Part shown: positions 1-7,906 of the stretch, piece after piece
Layout: every line of letters starts with the position of its first letter
Position numbering within the stretch: the stretch's first letter is position 1
NCBI RefSeq assembly: GCF_024746835.1
Contig: NZ_CP080531.1
Coordinates: 1,736,001-1,800,000, forward strand
DNA length: 64,000 nucleotides
Direction: 5' to 3'
From: Mesorhizobium sp. AR02
GTDB taxonomy: Bacteria; Pseudomonadota; Alphaproteobacteria; Rhizobiales; Rhizobiaceae
The notes under the pieces: generated by a model
What the model saw: only the letters and a program-made list of their open reading frames with translations
Told to the model about the DNA's origin: nothing
Database searches by the model: none
Program-made: the position numbers and the translations under genes

Positions 1-326
1 TTGGTGCCGGATTCGTCCACTACCTGACCTTGGCTGCCGATGTTGACCAGTTGCCCGATCATGCCTTTTGCGAAATCGTCACTGGTGGTTCCCATTGCCT
101 CCATCAGCAGGGCACAGCCGACACTGTGGTCAGTATGGTCGTTTGTTATCTGGATGCCGGAAACCTTGATCCGAGGTACGACAGGCGCCTTTTTGCGACG
201 AGCATAGTGCTTGGCTAGTGTCGCCTCTTCGCGCTCGGCCTTCTCAGGCGAGATAGCCGGCACAAATTTTCCGGCATCATGCAGCGGCGGAGCGTCAGGC
301 TGTTTCTTAATCGGTACGACAGTCAA
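1..326 (-). CDS. Hypothetical phage-type protein, cut by window edge
   Basis: The minus strand is open from a TTG codon at 326 to the window edge, so about 108 N-terminal residues are visible and the C-terminus is missing. AGGAGAG lies about 7 nt before the TTG, which makes this non-ATG start credible. The protein begins MTVVPIKKQP and continues with a charged stretch and the segment GCALLMEAMGTTSDDF. I recognise no catalytic domain. It follows the terminase-small-subunit-like gene by about 50 nt in the same direction, so it probably belongs to the same phage or satellite module. It does not look like a terminase large subunit. An ATG-initiated alternative was not seen. Confidence 0.55.
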   Translation of the reverse strand, partial: MTVVPIKKQPDAPPLHDAGKFVPAISPEKAEREEATLAKHYARRKKAPVVPRIKVSGIQITNDHTDHSVGCALLMEAMGTTSDDFAKGMIGQLVNIGSQGQVVDESGT

Positions 327-375
327 AGGCGTCTCTCCTGGTGAGGTCCAATCAATATCTGAACGTGAGGATGCG

Positions 376-849
376 TCACTTCCCACTCGGGATGCCTCTT
401 GTGGCTCCGTCCACGGCTGCGAGCAGGCTGGCAATTGAAGTTTCAACCGTACCTGACAGCTCGGTCATTACCCTGTTGCCGTATTTCTTCGGCCGCATGC
501 GCTCCGCGATCCATTTGCGAGTATCGACACGCAGGCGCGACCGCTGGATATGCTCGCTGTTGACCTGCTGGTAGGTCGATCCGTCCGCATTTTCCTTGGT
601 GCTGAAATCGTTGCTACCATCGTCGGCGATATCCACCATGTCATCGACGTGAATATCGGCCTGGATCTCACGCGCACGCGTGTACTGGTCACAAAATTCG
701 GAGCGATCTGGATCAAGTAGCCAGCGCAGCACGGTTGTCTTCGAGGGCATGTCATCCGTAAGGCAGATCGAACGAAGGCTTTTACCATCCGCCAACCTTT
801 CGCAGATTGCGGACGCCACCTGTTCAGTGAATTCACTTGGTCTGGCCAT
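376..849 (-). CDS. Terminase small subunit-like protein
   Basis: A protein of 157 residues beginning MARPSEF. Residues about 8-75 (ICERLADGKSLRSICL, then a helix with VLRWLL and YTRAREIQAD) match the helix-turn-helix layout of Sf6-type small terminase subunits, which recognise the pac or cos site and hand DNA to the large terminase. The ATG at 849 is chosen because family members start at this RPS motif; an upstream in-frame ATG at 906 would add 19 residues. The gene overlaps the preceding gene by 17 nt. No large terminase is visible before the window edge. Small subunits without a large subunit are typical of phage satellites, but the edge prevents a decision. Confidence 0.72.
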   Translation of the reverse strand: MARPSEFTEQVASAICERLADGKSLRSICLTDDMPSKTTVLRWLLDPDRSEFCDQYTRAREIQADIHVDDMVDIADDGSNDFSTKENADGSTYQQVNSEHIQRSRLRVDTRKWIAERMRPKKYGNRVMTELSGTVETSIASLLAAVDGATRGIPSGK

Positions 850-1153
850 TGGTCGTCTCATCGCTGTTTGACGGTTTATAGAAACTCGCCGTCTCGACTC
901 TTCCAAAGACTGACGGCATCATCCTTTTAGTTTCTCGAAAGGAACCGAAATGGCCGACACTCCCGATGCACCTATCCCAACCTTCCATAACCCTGGCACA
1001 GCTCCAGTCCGTGTCGTCGGTTTCTTCCTCACCCGTATGAGCACAAAGATAGATTTCCTCATCAGTGCTCAAGTCCTCCACGGCGATGAAACCTGTAGCG
1101 AGCAAGCCGGCCCGTAGTGCCTCGATGATTTCAGTGCGCGTCATGCGGATCAT
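833..1153 (-). CDS. Hypothetical protein upstream of terS-like gene
   Basis: A 106-residue ORF starting MIRMTRTEII, with GGGACGA in front of the ATG as a modest ribosome-binding site. Its 3' end overlaps the terminase-like gene by 17 nt in the same direction, which fits a compact phage operon. The composition is acidic in the middle (EEETDDTD) and I see no membrane segment or known domain. It is kept because of its position, its start signal and the absence of a better gene on either strand. It may be phage- or satellite-specific. Confidence 0.45.
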   Translation of the reverse strand: MIRMTRTEIIEALRAGLLATGFIAVEDLSTDEEIYLCAHTGEEETDDTDWSCARVMEGWDRCIGSVGHFGSFRETKRMMPSVFGRVETASFYKPSNSDETTNGQTK

Positions 1154-1478
1154 TCGTCCCGTTCAGGCGGCCGGTGTAATTACGGGCACCCTATACGAAA
1201 ACAGCTTGTCGCGCAAATTTAGCTAATCATTTCAATGGCTTGTCCTAGTGTATCCCTAGGTGCCCCGGTGTATCCCCGGGTATCCATTTTGGACGGCAGC
1301 CTTGAGTGCATGGGGTCAAAAAAGCACAATAATTCCTCAAATTCCGCGCAATCAAAACCGATTTTCTACAGGACACGGCAAAGATGGCGTACACGTCTCG
1401 CCATCAGCTCGTAATATTGACATGTTTTAGAATCTACTGTCGGCCGGAAGGGCAAAAATAGTAGGGAAGGATAATTTC
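1154..1478. other. Intergenic region with GTGTATCCC repeats
   Basis: This gap separates leftward phage-type genes from a rightward cargo gene. GTGTATCCC occurs twice, at 1248-1256 and 1268-1276, and GGTATCC follows at 1279-1285. A TTGACA hexamer is at 1417-1422, but I could not place a convincing -10 element at normal spacing. No convincing ORF or RNA gene was found. The doubled repeat may be a protein-binding site, such as integrase or excisionase arm sites or a replication iteron. Confidence 0.4.
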
Positions 1479-1754
1479 ATGAACTTCAAAACTGCCTGTT
1501 TCGGCGCACTTGCTTTCACCATTGTCGGCGGCGCGGCGCTAGCCGGCGCGCTGGACGAACCCAAGATGATGGCGCCGTTCTTCACCGACGCGAGCATGAA
1601 GACGATGAAGTCGGACGCCGATATGAAAAAGGCCTGGGCGGGACTGGCCAAGGCTGATCAGGATAAGATGATGAAGGAATGCAACGATGCGGCGATGAGC
1701 AAGCCGCATGCGCAATTCTGCGTGAAATTGAAGGCCCTCGGCGGCTCGAAGTAA
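1479..1754 (+). CDS. Small exported protein, unknown function
   Basis: A 91-residue protein with AAGGA about 7 nt before the ATG. Residues 1-22 form a typical Sec signal peptide (MNFKTACFGALAFTIVGG followed by AALAG). The mature part is about 70 residues, rich in Met, Lys and Asp (for example MKTMKSDADMKKAWAGL), helical in character, with two cysteines (in KECND and QFCVKL) that could form a disulphide in the periplasm. A strong hairpin terminator follows directly, so it is probably a single-gene transcript. It lies inside the integrated element, facing away from its phage-type genes, and looks like cargo. I do not recognise the family. Confidence 0.75.
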   Translation: MNFKTACFGALAFTIVGGAALAGALDEPKMMAPFFTDASMKTMKSDADMKKAWAGLAKADQDKMMKECNDAAMSKPHAQFCVKLKALGGSK

Positions 1755-1771
1755 CCTCAGCTGCATAGACC

Positions 1772-1807
1772 GGTGGCGGGACACGTGCCCGCCACCCCAT
1801 TATTTTA
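1772..1807 (+). terminator. Rho-independent terminator
   Basis: A perfect 9-bp stem (1772-1780 with 1788-1796) closes a 7-nt loop and is followed by an AT-rich tail with TTATTTTA. It ends the transcript of the small exported protein and separates it from the convergent gene at 1821-2078. Confidence 0.75.
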
Positions 1808-1820
1808 GGCGCAAGCCTAG

Positions 1821-2078
1821 TTAAGCGTCTATTTCGCCAGCTTTCCCTGTGTTCCCACTGAGAACCCCTAGGCCTTTGAACAGGCGTTCAATCAAATCGC
1901 CCAAGGTCGAAGCCTCGTCGGCGTCGAGGAAGATCGAGACGCTGCTCTCGTGTTGTGTGTCATGGAAATCTATTGAGAGACCCTTTCTGGAGGGTTGGCC
2001 ACGATTGTCTAAGCGGCAACGCATCTGAGAGCCGTTTTCGGCCGTGAAGACAACGAACTCGTCTTCGTTGACGATCAT
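1821..2078 (-). CDS. Hypothetical small acidic protein
   Basis: An 85-residue protein starting MIVNEDEFVVF. The ATG at 2078 is chosen because AGGAACC lies just upstream; an in-frame ATG at 2108 lacks such a site. The sequence contains a predicted beta-rich segment (FVVFTAENGSQMRCRL) followed by an acidic helix with DADEASTLGDLIERLF. There is no signal peptide and no recognised domain. It sits between two exported cargo proteins of the element and is probably mobile-element cargo. Confidence 0.5.
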   Translation of the reverse strand: MIVNEDEFVVFTAENGSQMRCRLDNRGQPSRKGLSIDFHDTQHESSVSIFLDADEASTLGDLIERLFKGLGVLSGNTGKAGEIDA

Positions 2079-2201
2079 TTCGGTTCCTCGGGCTATTGAA
2101 TCCGCCAAGCCTGCCTCGTAATGGACGATTGCGGCAAGAATCGTTTGCCAGCTATTCGCCCACCAAATGATCCCTCGCCGCCGGCTGCGATCATTTTCAG
2201 G

Positions 2202-2606
2202 CTATTTGCCGATCGGCGGCACATCGACCCCTAAACTGGCGCAGCGCTTTATCAGATCGTCGGTTTCCGATTGATTTTCAGGCATTGTGATAATGTCGAA
2301 GGCTGGCAGGTATTTTGTCCCGGTGTCAGCGCTATCGAACTGGCCCCTATAGGCCGTCTCGCCGGAATACCCTGCAAAGCCGCTCTTCGCATTGTACCTG
2401 CCGCAAACGATGATTGACCCGGTTGGAGATGTAGTAGCGGCGGGCTTGCCGAACAATACGTTCGTTCGGTCTTGCAGCAGGTATCTTATGGTCTGTTCGA
2501 TGACTCCGATTTGATCGGCGGTCAGTTGAACCGGCTTCGCCTCGGCAGCAATGATACCCAGAGCGAGCGTGCCTATCGTCAAGATGCTGACGTGCAAACG
2601 GTTCAT
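2202..2606 (-). CDS. Exported hypothetical protein
   Basis: A 134-residue protein. Residues 1 to about 24 (MNRLHVSILTIGTLALGI, then AAEA) are a Sec signal peptide ending at an AxA-type site. The mature protein contains two cysteines (IIVCGRYNAKSGFAGY and LIKRCASLG), compatible with one disulphide, and several Tyr/Gly stretches. I chose the ATG at 2606; an in-frame TTG two codons upstream is less likely. It is oriented with the phage-type genes. The function is unknown; the family looks like small rhizobial periplasmic proteins. Confidence 0.6.
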   Translation of the reverse strand: MNRLHVSILTIGTLALGIIAAEAKPVQLTADQIGVIEQTIRYLLQDRTNVLFGKPAATTSPTGSIIVCGRYNAKSGFAGYSGETAYRGQFDSADTGTKYLPAFDIITMPENQSETDDLIKRCASLGVDVPPIGK

Positions 2607-2740
2607 TCCCAATCTAACCGTCTTTTCCCCATACTCACAAGGCTACCCGCAATGCCAGCAGCCTGATGAAGGGTGACGGGCTCGCCTGTCGAGTTCGCTC
2701 CCCTCCTATGTTTGTCGGGCCAGCCGCTTATAGAGTTCGT

Positions 2741-3661
2741 TCACGCCACCCTCCCGTGTTTGAGCAATACGTCATTCCAGTCGTCGCCGATCATTGGGGG
2801 GATCTCGACGCGCACGACGAGGCCCTTGACGGCCAGGCGGTGCGCGAGTGCGAAGGCTGCGGCTTGCCCGCCGAATTTCGGGTCGTTGTCGCCGAAAATG
2901 ACGACTTCAGAGACGCCAGCCGGCGAAACCCATTTCTCGAGCCCGGTGGAATTGACCGCCGACCAGCACGGCACCCCGAACAGGATGGTCGCCGCCAGAG
3001 ATGTTTCGATCCCTTCAGCTATGCCGAGGATATGGCGATGGCTCGCCAGATGGATCGCCGCGCCGTCGGGGAACGCTCCAGGCATCATCCGCCGAGGCTC
3101 GCCAACTTCGGCCTTGCGGCCGTCGAGGGTCAGAAACGTCCGGTGGATGTTGATCGGTTTCCCATCGATGTCGACGAGGGCTGCCAGCATCGCAGGGCGG
3201 AATGATCCATCGTCGGAAAACTTGGTTCGCGCCGAGTAGCGAAGCGCGTCTGGATACCGGTCGCCCAGGCCTCGCATCGCGAGGAAGCGCGCAACCGGAT
3301 CATCTTTGCTGATCTCAACCGACCCCCGCCATAGCCGATCGAGGGCAGCTTGCTTTGCGTCGCCAGTCAGTTCCTTTTTTTTCGTCGCCTCGACCGATGC
3401 AGCGCCAATCACGTTTTCAATCTCGACCGCAGCCTCTTTGAATTCGAGGCCAAGGAACTTCATGGCGAACTGGACGCCGTCGCCGGCACCACACTGTGAG
3501 CAATAGAACGTGCCCTTGCCATCCTTGTTGTCGAAGCGGAAGCGATCCTTGCCGCCGCACATAGGGCATGGGCCGTGCTTGCCGGTCAGATGAGAGGAAG
3601 GCACCCCGAGTGCCCCCAGGATGCCGTGCCAGCGCCTTTGTGCTCTTTCGCGAAGGCTCAT
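2741..3661 (-). CDS. P4-type primase with zinc ribbon and Toprim domain
   Basis: A 306-residue DNA primase-like protein. Cys32, Cys35, Cys54 and Cys57 (CPMCGGKDRF and CSQCGAGDG) form the N-terminal zinc ribbon seen in phage P4 alpha and related primases. The C-terminal Toprim domain shows the glutamate motif GIAEGIETSLAA near residue 213 and GDNDPKFGG near 257, which bind Mg2+. There is no helicase domain, so it is shorter than P4 alpha (about 777 residues) and would act with another replication protein. The start overlaps the stop of the preceding gene by 4 nt (ATGA), implying coupled translation. It probably makes primers for autonomous replication of the element after excision. Confidence 0.85.
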   Translation of the reverse strand: MSLRERAQRRWHGILGALGVPSSHLTGKHGPCPMCGGKDRFRFDNKDGKGTFYCSQCGAGDGVQFAMKFLGLEFKEAAVEIENVIGAASVEATKKKELTGDAKQAALDRLWRGSVEISKDDPVARFLAMRGLGDRYPDALRYSARTKFSDDGSFRPAMLAALVDIDGKPINIHRTFLTLDGRKAEVGEPRRMMPGAFPDGAAIHLASHRHILGIAEGIETSLAATILFGVPCWSAVNSTGLEKWVSPAGVSEVVIFGDNDPKFGGQAAAFALAHRLAVKGLVVRVEIPPMIGDDWNDVLLKHGRVA

Positions 3662-4263
3662 GCGACACCCCCAAAGGCTTCCTGACCAAGGGAAAAGGCG
3701 GGCATGTTTGCAGTGCGAATAGCCTTTGATGTTTTCGCCTGTTGGATAGGTCTTTTATGCTCCTGTTCTAGCTCCTGCTCCTGTTCTTGGCTTCGAAGGG
3801 CCTCCGAAGGGGCTTGTAAGGCCCTTTCGTATTCAGCCAGATCGAGGCGAGCCTTCAAGTGAAAGTCTTCACGGTAGCGAAGAAAGAAACAATTTGAAAT
3901 CATGCACTTAGGCATCGCCGAAAATGCCTTCTGCACGGCGATCACCTGCTTATCGTTGATCTTCAGGGCGCTCCCGATCTGGTAGCGAGCCATCTCATGC
4001 ACCCATACCAGGTCATGCTCCTCGTCAAACGAACACCACCCCTCCTCGCATAGCCTTCGAAGTCCCTTCGAAGCCCCTTCGAAGGGTATGCCCACATCGT
4101 TCGAAATGTAGGCGATCGGGCAATAGAAGACGCCGCACATAGAGGCGCCTGGAGCCGTCAACAGGTAGAGGGCAACGAGTTGGGCATCAGCATCGCCGCG
4201 AATGCTGCGCCCGGTCGTTCCTGTCCAGAAAGAGGATGAGACCTTGCCATAGTCGCGGGCCAT
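3658..4263 (-). CDS. Putative phage replication initiation protein
   Basis: A 201-residue protein that overlaps the primase start by 4 nt and is itself coupled by ATGA to the HNH gene upstream. Residues 1-110 (MARDYGKVSSSFWTG through LVALYLLTAPGASMCGVFY and GLRRLCEEGWC) resemble the winged-helix N-terminus of phage replication proteins placed before helicase loaders or primases. A Gln/Glu-rich stretch (SQEQEQELEQEH) near residue 160 looks like a flexible linker. There is no ATPase motif. Role inferred mainly from position; it could load the primase or bind the origin. Confidence 0.6.
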   Translation of the reverse strand: MARDYGKVSSSFWTGTTGRSIRGDADAQLVALYLLTAPGASMCGVFYCPIAYISNDVGIPFEGASKGLRRLCEEGWCSFDEEHDLVWVHEMARYQIGSALKINDKQVIAVQKAFSAMPKCMISNCFFLRYREDFHLKARLDLAEYERALQAPSEALRSQEQEQELEQEHKRPIQQAKTSKAIRTANMPAFSLGQEAFGGVA

Positions 4264-4814
4264 CAGGTCGCGACTCCCATGCTCTCCTGCATCGGAGCAA
4301 ACTCGCCATAGTGTTGGCGCTCTGCCTCCTGCCGAGCTGATATCGCGTCGGTTTTATCTTCGAAGTGGCCAAGTTTTACGATCTGGTTGTCGAGGCCGAT
4401 ATACGCCTGCCATTTCTTCCGGCTCGCGATGAAGGAAACGCCAACCGTTCCGCTGGAATTCGATTTTCCCGGTTTGCGATTCCTGGCGTTTTGTAGCGGC
4501 GTAGCTTCCCGAAGATTCTTCCACCGGTTGTCGGCTCGCATGCCGTTTCGATGGTCGACAAGATGCTTTGGCCACTTGCCCGTCATCATCAGCCAGATTA
4601 CGCGGTGAGCCCGGTATAGCCGGTAGTCGATTTCGACCTGGGTATAGCCGTCAGCGGTCCTCGTTCCTGCCAGGGCGCCGCTTGCGACGCCTCGCGGGAC
4701 GCGCCACCGGAGCGCGCCAGTTTCGGGATCGTAGATCAGCAATTCACGAGCGCGTTCGGCAGTGAGTGCCGGCATTCTCTTCCGATATTCGGCAATGCTT
4801 GTTTTCCTGGCCAT
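4263..4814 (-). CDS. HNH endonuclease with AP2-like DNA-binding domain
   Basis: A 183-residue protein. The HNH core is visible as YRAHRVIWLMMTGKWP, LVDHRNGMRADNRW and NLREATPLQNARN, supplying the two His residues and the Asn. It is followed by an AP2-like segment (GTVGVSFIASRKKWQAYI). This combination is common in free-standing phage nucleases with homing-like behaviour. The ATG at 4814 is chosen because it comes 1 nt after the preceding stop; a longer in-frame ATG at 4919 would overlap that gene. It could nick DNA during packaging or replication, or be a selfish passenger; the sequence alone does not decide. Confidence 0.8.
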   Translation of the reverse strand: MARKTSIAEYRKRMPALTAERARELLIYDPETGALRWRVPRGVASGALAGTRTADGYTQVEIDYRLYRAHRVIWLMMTGKWPKHLVDHRNGMRADNRWKNLREATPLQNARNRKPGKSNSSGTVGVSFIASRKKWQAYIGLDNQIVKLGHFEDKTDAISARQEAERQHYGEFAPMQESMGVAT

Positions 4815-4815
4815 C

Positions 4816-5028
4816 TCAGCGCACTCCCAACCCTGCCATCCGGCAGACTTCAAAAGCGGTGGCCGGAGGAACCTGAAAACGGCTTGAAATCTTGGCAACG
4901 GCGTAGGAGCCGTCATCAATCGCGATTGCCATTTCAGAGTTGGTGCGGTAGAAATGTGCCGTCACAGCATGATTATCTACCGAGCCGCCGAGCCTAGCCG
5001 GGCCGGCGGCTTTGTCGTGCATGATCAT
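4816..5028 (-). CDS. Small HTH-like hypothetical protein
   Basis: A 70-residue ORF starting MIMHDKAAGPARLGG, with AGAGAG before the ATG at 5028; an alternative ATG lies two codons later at 5022. The C-terminal part (GSYAVAKISSRFQVPPATAFEVCRMAGL) has the spacing of a helix-turn-helix, so a small DNA-binding role is possible. It sits between the AlpA regulator and the HNH gene with gaps of 11 nt and 1 nt, which supports it being a real gene of the same operon. No family is recognised. Confidence 0.5.
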   Translation of the reverse strand: MIMHDKAAGPARLGGSVDNHAVTAHFYRTNSEMAIAIDDGSYAVAKISSRFQVPPATAFEVCRMAGLGVR

Positions 5029-5039
5029 CTCTCTGCACC

Positions 5040-5258
5040 TCACGCCGCGACCGAAGTGGATTTGCGACGGTTGGACTCGATCCATGCATCAAGATCGTGC
5101 GCGCGATAGACAACTGCGCGTCCAAGCTTGATGTATGCTGGCCCGTAGCCGGTAAGCCTAAGTTTTTCGAGGGTGGAGATCGAGAGCCCGACGTACGACG
5201 CGGCCCCTTCGGTGCGCAGCATCTTGCGCGCATCTTCCTTGACTACTGCATCCGACAT
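5040..5258 (-). CDS. AlpA-family regulator / excisionase
   Basis: A 72-residue MerR-like helix-turn-helix protein. YVGLSISTLEKLRLTG is the recognition helix region and GRAVVYRAHDLDAWIESNR is the beta-hairpin and C-terminal helix typical of AlpA, Xis and HTH_17 proteins. Such proteins bind direct repeats at attachment sites or promoters, directing excision or activating integrase and replication genes. It heads the block of small replication genes, with a 134-nt gap to the 319-residue gene upstream that may hold its promoter. In phage satellites of Gram-negative bacteria AlpA is the master activator. Confidence 0.8.
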   Translation of the reverse strand: MSDAVVKEDARKMLRTEGAASYVGLSISTLEKLRLTGYGPAYIKLGRAVVYRAHDLDAWIESNRRKSTSVAA

Positions 5259-5392
5259 TATGTCGCCTCATGAACCGCCAGGACAATCCCGTGGCGTAGA
5301 GGCAACTTGCGGCAACAGCGGCGAGTAGTCATTTTGCAACTAAGGCAATGCCTTAAATGCCTTAGTTGCTCAAAATGCGCAAAATATCCGAC

Positions 5393-6352
5393 CTATCTGC
5401 GGCCAGCAGCTCTTAGAATGCTGTCGCGTTTAGGAACTGCGCCCTTCGGCAATTTTGCTTCCATGTCAGCGGAAATTACTTTCACGAGTATGCCATCCGT
5501 CATCTCGGCAACGCTCGGGATGCCGTCACGGAACCGTTCCGTTAGAAACGGCTTTACAATCTCCTGTTGTTGGGAACGGCGGTTGCGCTTTTGCTTCGCT
5601 TGTGCGGGCGGGGATGGGGATGGGGATATCCCAACAGCAGCAGATACCTGATCGGTCGGCCAAATGCGGCAAAGGTCAGCGCTCCGAAACGTGACATCAC
5701 GATACTCAACTTCCAGCGGCGTCTCCTTGAGGCACAGTTGATCATCGATGGTGCGGTCCAGATATGGCCATTCGTGGCTTGGGATCTGGACGGGCCGGCC
5801 GCCAGAAGAGCCCTTGAGCGCGGTTGCTGTGAGTGCTTCCCCCGCCAACCTTTGCCAAAGTTGTTCCAAAGCCGCTTCGATACTAGGTGACTTTTCCAGC
5901 ATCTCCGAATCTTGGGACAGCCCGGAAAACCATGCGGTCGTCGGGTTTTGCGGATTTGCGTAGAGCTGATCGGTGATGACGTGCCTTATGGCCAGCCCTT
6001 CAAGCGTCATCCGATTTCGTGGCGCAAGCGCCCATCCCTTAATCAACTCTGGCTCGCCTGTTTCAGAAGGTATTTTCCAATCGTGCTGGGACCAGTCGGC
6101 GAATTTCCCGCGATAGTCATTCCAGCACTCGCGAACCGCCGCCGGCGTTCGCCACGATATCCATGCAACGGCCATGACCAACGTCCAAGTCGGCAGGGAC
6201 ATCGGGTCAAATTGAGCTGGATCTGGAAAGGTTTTGAGATTTATCTGGAGGCGTGCAGCTTCAACCTCCGCATCCTTTGGTTTCATTCTGCCGTGGTAAA
6301 CCTCTTCTAAGAGGTGTTCTCGATTTTCGTCCGATGTTGAATCAGCCTGCAT
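5393..6352 (-). CDS. Conserved hypothetical protein next to integrase
   Basis: A protein of 319 residues from the ATG at 6352 (an ATG at 6376 and a TTG at 6406 are also in frame). It is Trp-rich in the first third (LPTWTLVMAVAWISWR, ECWNDYRGKFADWSQHDW). After a helical middle part there is a Pro/Ser/Lys/Arg linker (SPSPSPPAQAKQKRNRR). The C-terminal 45 residues (VKPFLTERFRDGIPSVAEM through LPKGAVPKRDSILRAAGRR) look like a small helical, possibly DNA-binding, domain. There is no catalytic motif I recognise. It lies between integrase and alpA, where satellites and small prophages keep accessory or regulatory genes. Confidence 0.7.
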   Translation of the reverse strand: MQADSTSDENREHLLEEVYHGRMKPKDAEVEAARLQINLKTFPDPAQFDPMSLPTWTLVMAVAWISWRTPAAVRECWNDYRGKFADWSQHDWKIPSETGEPELIKGWALAPRNRMTLEGLAIRHVITDQLYANPQNPTTAWFSGLSQDSEMLEKSPSIEAALEQLWQRLAGEALTATALKGSSGGRPVQIPSHEWPYLDRTIDDQLCLKETPLEVEYRDVTFRSADLCRIWPTDQVSAAVGISPSPSPPAQAKQKRNRRSQQQEIVKPFLTERFRDGIPSVAEMTDGILVKVISADMEAKLPKGAVPKRDSILRAAGRR

Positions 6353-6449
6353 CGCAGCACCTTGCGAATGCACCATGTAGGGCCGCAGGGAAGTCGGGAG
6401 GTGCAACCCCGGCTTGTCGGCTGGCCGGCCTATCCCTACGGGTTTGTTT

Positions 6450-7754
6450 TCACGCCTTGTCAGCGCGAATCGGTATTACGTTGTTGGCCGGCGCCGCACC
6501 CTCACCCATGGCTGCGGCGATGGACGCGCCGATTGTATTTGACGCGCGCCGCAACGGGTCGGCATCGAGATGAGCATAGCGCTGCGTCGTTGCAGCCTGG
6601 GTATGCCCCAGCAGTTTTCCGATGATGGGGAGACCCATGCCGCCGCCAGCGCCGAAGCTGGCGAAGCTATGCCGCAAATCGTGAATACGGAGCCCTTCGA
6701 GTTCGGCACGACGGATTAACATCGCCCATGGTCGCTTCAGGTCCGCGCGCGGTTTCTCGTTCTCGGTGCCTGCACTCTCCCCGGCCACGACGTAGATGCC
6801 TACCCGCGAGACGTTATTGAGGACCGCAAGCGCAGGCGCGTTCAAGACGATTGTCTTGCGGCCTGTCTTGGAATCGGGGAGCAGCAACAGGCCACGTTCA
6901 AAGTCGACGTGCTCCCATTTCAGATGCAGGATTTCGCGCAGGCGTGCGCCCGTCAGCAGAAGCAGGCGAACGGCGGCTGTGACCGGCGCGTCAATCTTGA
7001 CCAATCGATTTTCGGGCTTCTTGGCGTGCTTGGTCTTCTTTTCGGGATCTGGCTCCCAGGGTATCCCGACGGTCTCGGCCTCCTGCACGGCTGCCGCAAG
7101 TCGGCTGATCTCTTCGGTCTTCAGGAACCGCTCGCGCCTCTTTTCCTGATAGCGATCGATGCTGGCGGCGGGGTTTTCCATCTTCGGCAGAAGCTTGCCC
7201 TTGATCCCCCATGAGTACATGGAGCTGATAATGGCCCTTACCCGATTTGCCGCCGCTGGCTTTTCCGAGAGTTTGAGGTGTAGCGTCGCAACGTCCTCCA
7301 CGGAGACGGCGGCGGCCTTCCGCTTGCCAAGGACCGGCTTTGCGTGGAGGTCAAGGAGTTGGCGATAATGGGTCGCAGTGCTTGGCTTCCGCTTCGCCTT
7401 AATGTGTTTCAGAAATTTCTCTGACAATTCGGCAAAGGTAAGGGCCTTGCGCTCCGTGGCTTTTTCCTTTGCCGGATCAGCGCCCATTACGACCGACGCA
7501 AGGGCGCTCTTCGCCGCCTCACGGGCCTGATCGGGTGTTACCTTCCCCACCTTTGCAATGGTGACGCGCCGCACAGGAGCAGTGCGCCCCGTCCCGGCGC
7601 GATAGCGAACGATGTAGGACATGCCACCGGTCTTGCGCACCCGAATGCCGAAGCCAATCAGCTCGGTATCGAACACGTAATAGTCGGTCCCATCCGCCTC
7701 CAGGGCGTCGACGAGTCGCTTCGTGATTCTGACTGGTTTACCCTCGTCTGCCAC
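6450..7754 (-). CDS. int: Tyrosine integrase of the element
   Basis: A phage-type tyrosine recombinase of 434 residues. The N-terminus (ITKRLVDALEADGTDYYVF) is an arm-binding DUF4102-type domain, followed by a core-binding domain near residues 100-190. Catalytic residues are in TGARLREILHLKWEHVDF (Arg near 267), HDLRHSFASFG (His and Arg near 358) and LGHTQAATTQRYAHLD (His and the Tyr nucleophile near 392). The GTG at 7754 is preferred: AAGAGG lies just upstream, and extending to the ATG at 7820 would translate the 11-bp tandem repeats. It reads away from the attachment site 150 nt to its right, the normal arrangement for tRNA-targeting integrases. Confidence 0.92.
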   Translation of the reverse strand: MADEGKPVRITKRLVDALEADGTDYYVFDTELIGFGIRVRKTGGMSYIVRYRAGTGRTAPVRRVTIAKVGKVTPDQAREAAKSALASVVMGADPAKEKATERKALTFAELSEKFLKHIKAKRKPSTATHYRQLLDLHAKPVLGKRKAAAVSVEDVATLHLKLSEKPAAANRVRAIISSMYSWGIKGKLLPKMENPAASIDRYQEKRRERFLKTEEISRLAAAVQEAETVGIPWEPDPEKKTKHAKKPENRLVKIDAPVTAAVRLLLLTGARLREILHLKWEHVDFERGLLLLPDSKTGRKTIVLNAPALAVLNNVSRVGIYVVAGESAGTENEKPRADLKRPWAMLIRRAELEGLRIHDLRHSFASFGAGGGMGLPIIGKLLGHTQAATTQRYAHLDADPLRRASNTIGASIAAAMGEGAAPANNVIPIRADKA

Positions 7755-7773
7755 CTTCGCCTCTTTTTGCGTC

Positions 7774-7795
7774 GGGGCACCCCCGGGGCACCCCC
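7774..7795. repeat. Two tandem 11-bp repeats, probable integrase arm sites
   Basis: GGGGCACCCCC occurs twice back to back (7774-7784 and 7785-7795), immediately upstream of the integrase start and about 110 bp from the tRNA fragment. Short direct repeats in this position commonly act as arm-type sites for the integrase N-terminal domain. They are non-coding if integrase starts at the GTG. Confidence 0.5.
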
Positions 7796-7906
7796 GAAAA
7801 TCAAATGCCGCGAAATCCACGGCAACAGCCTACAAGAAACCCGTTGAAAACGCTAGGGTTACGGATACAGCAGGAAACGAACGGAAACAGAACGAAAATT
7901 GTGCCA

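Noticed and set aside
1417..1422. TTGACA as a -35 box for the gene at 1479
   Set aside because: No -10 hexamer at 16-18 nt spacing was found, so a promoter call is not supported.
5126..5136. CAAGCTTGATG resembling the shared palindrome
   Set aside because: It is inside the alpA coding region, lacks the outer T/A arms and is in the mobile element.
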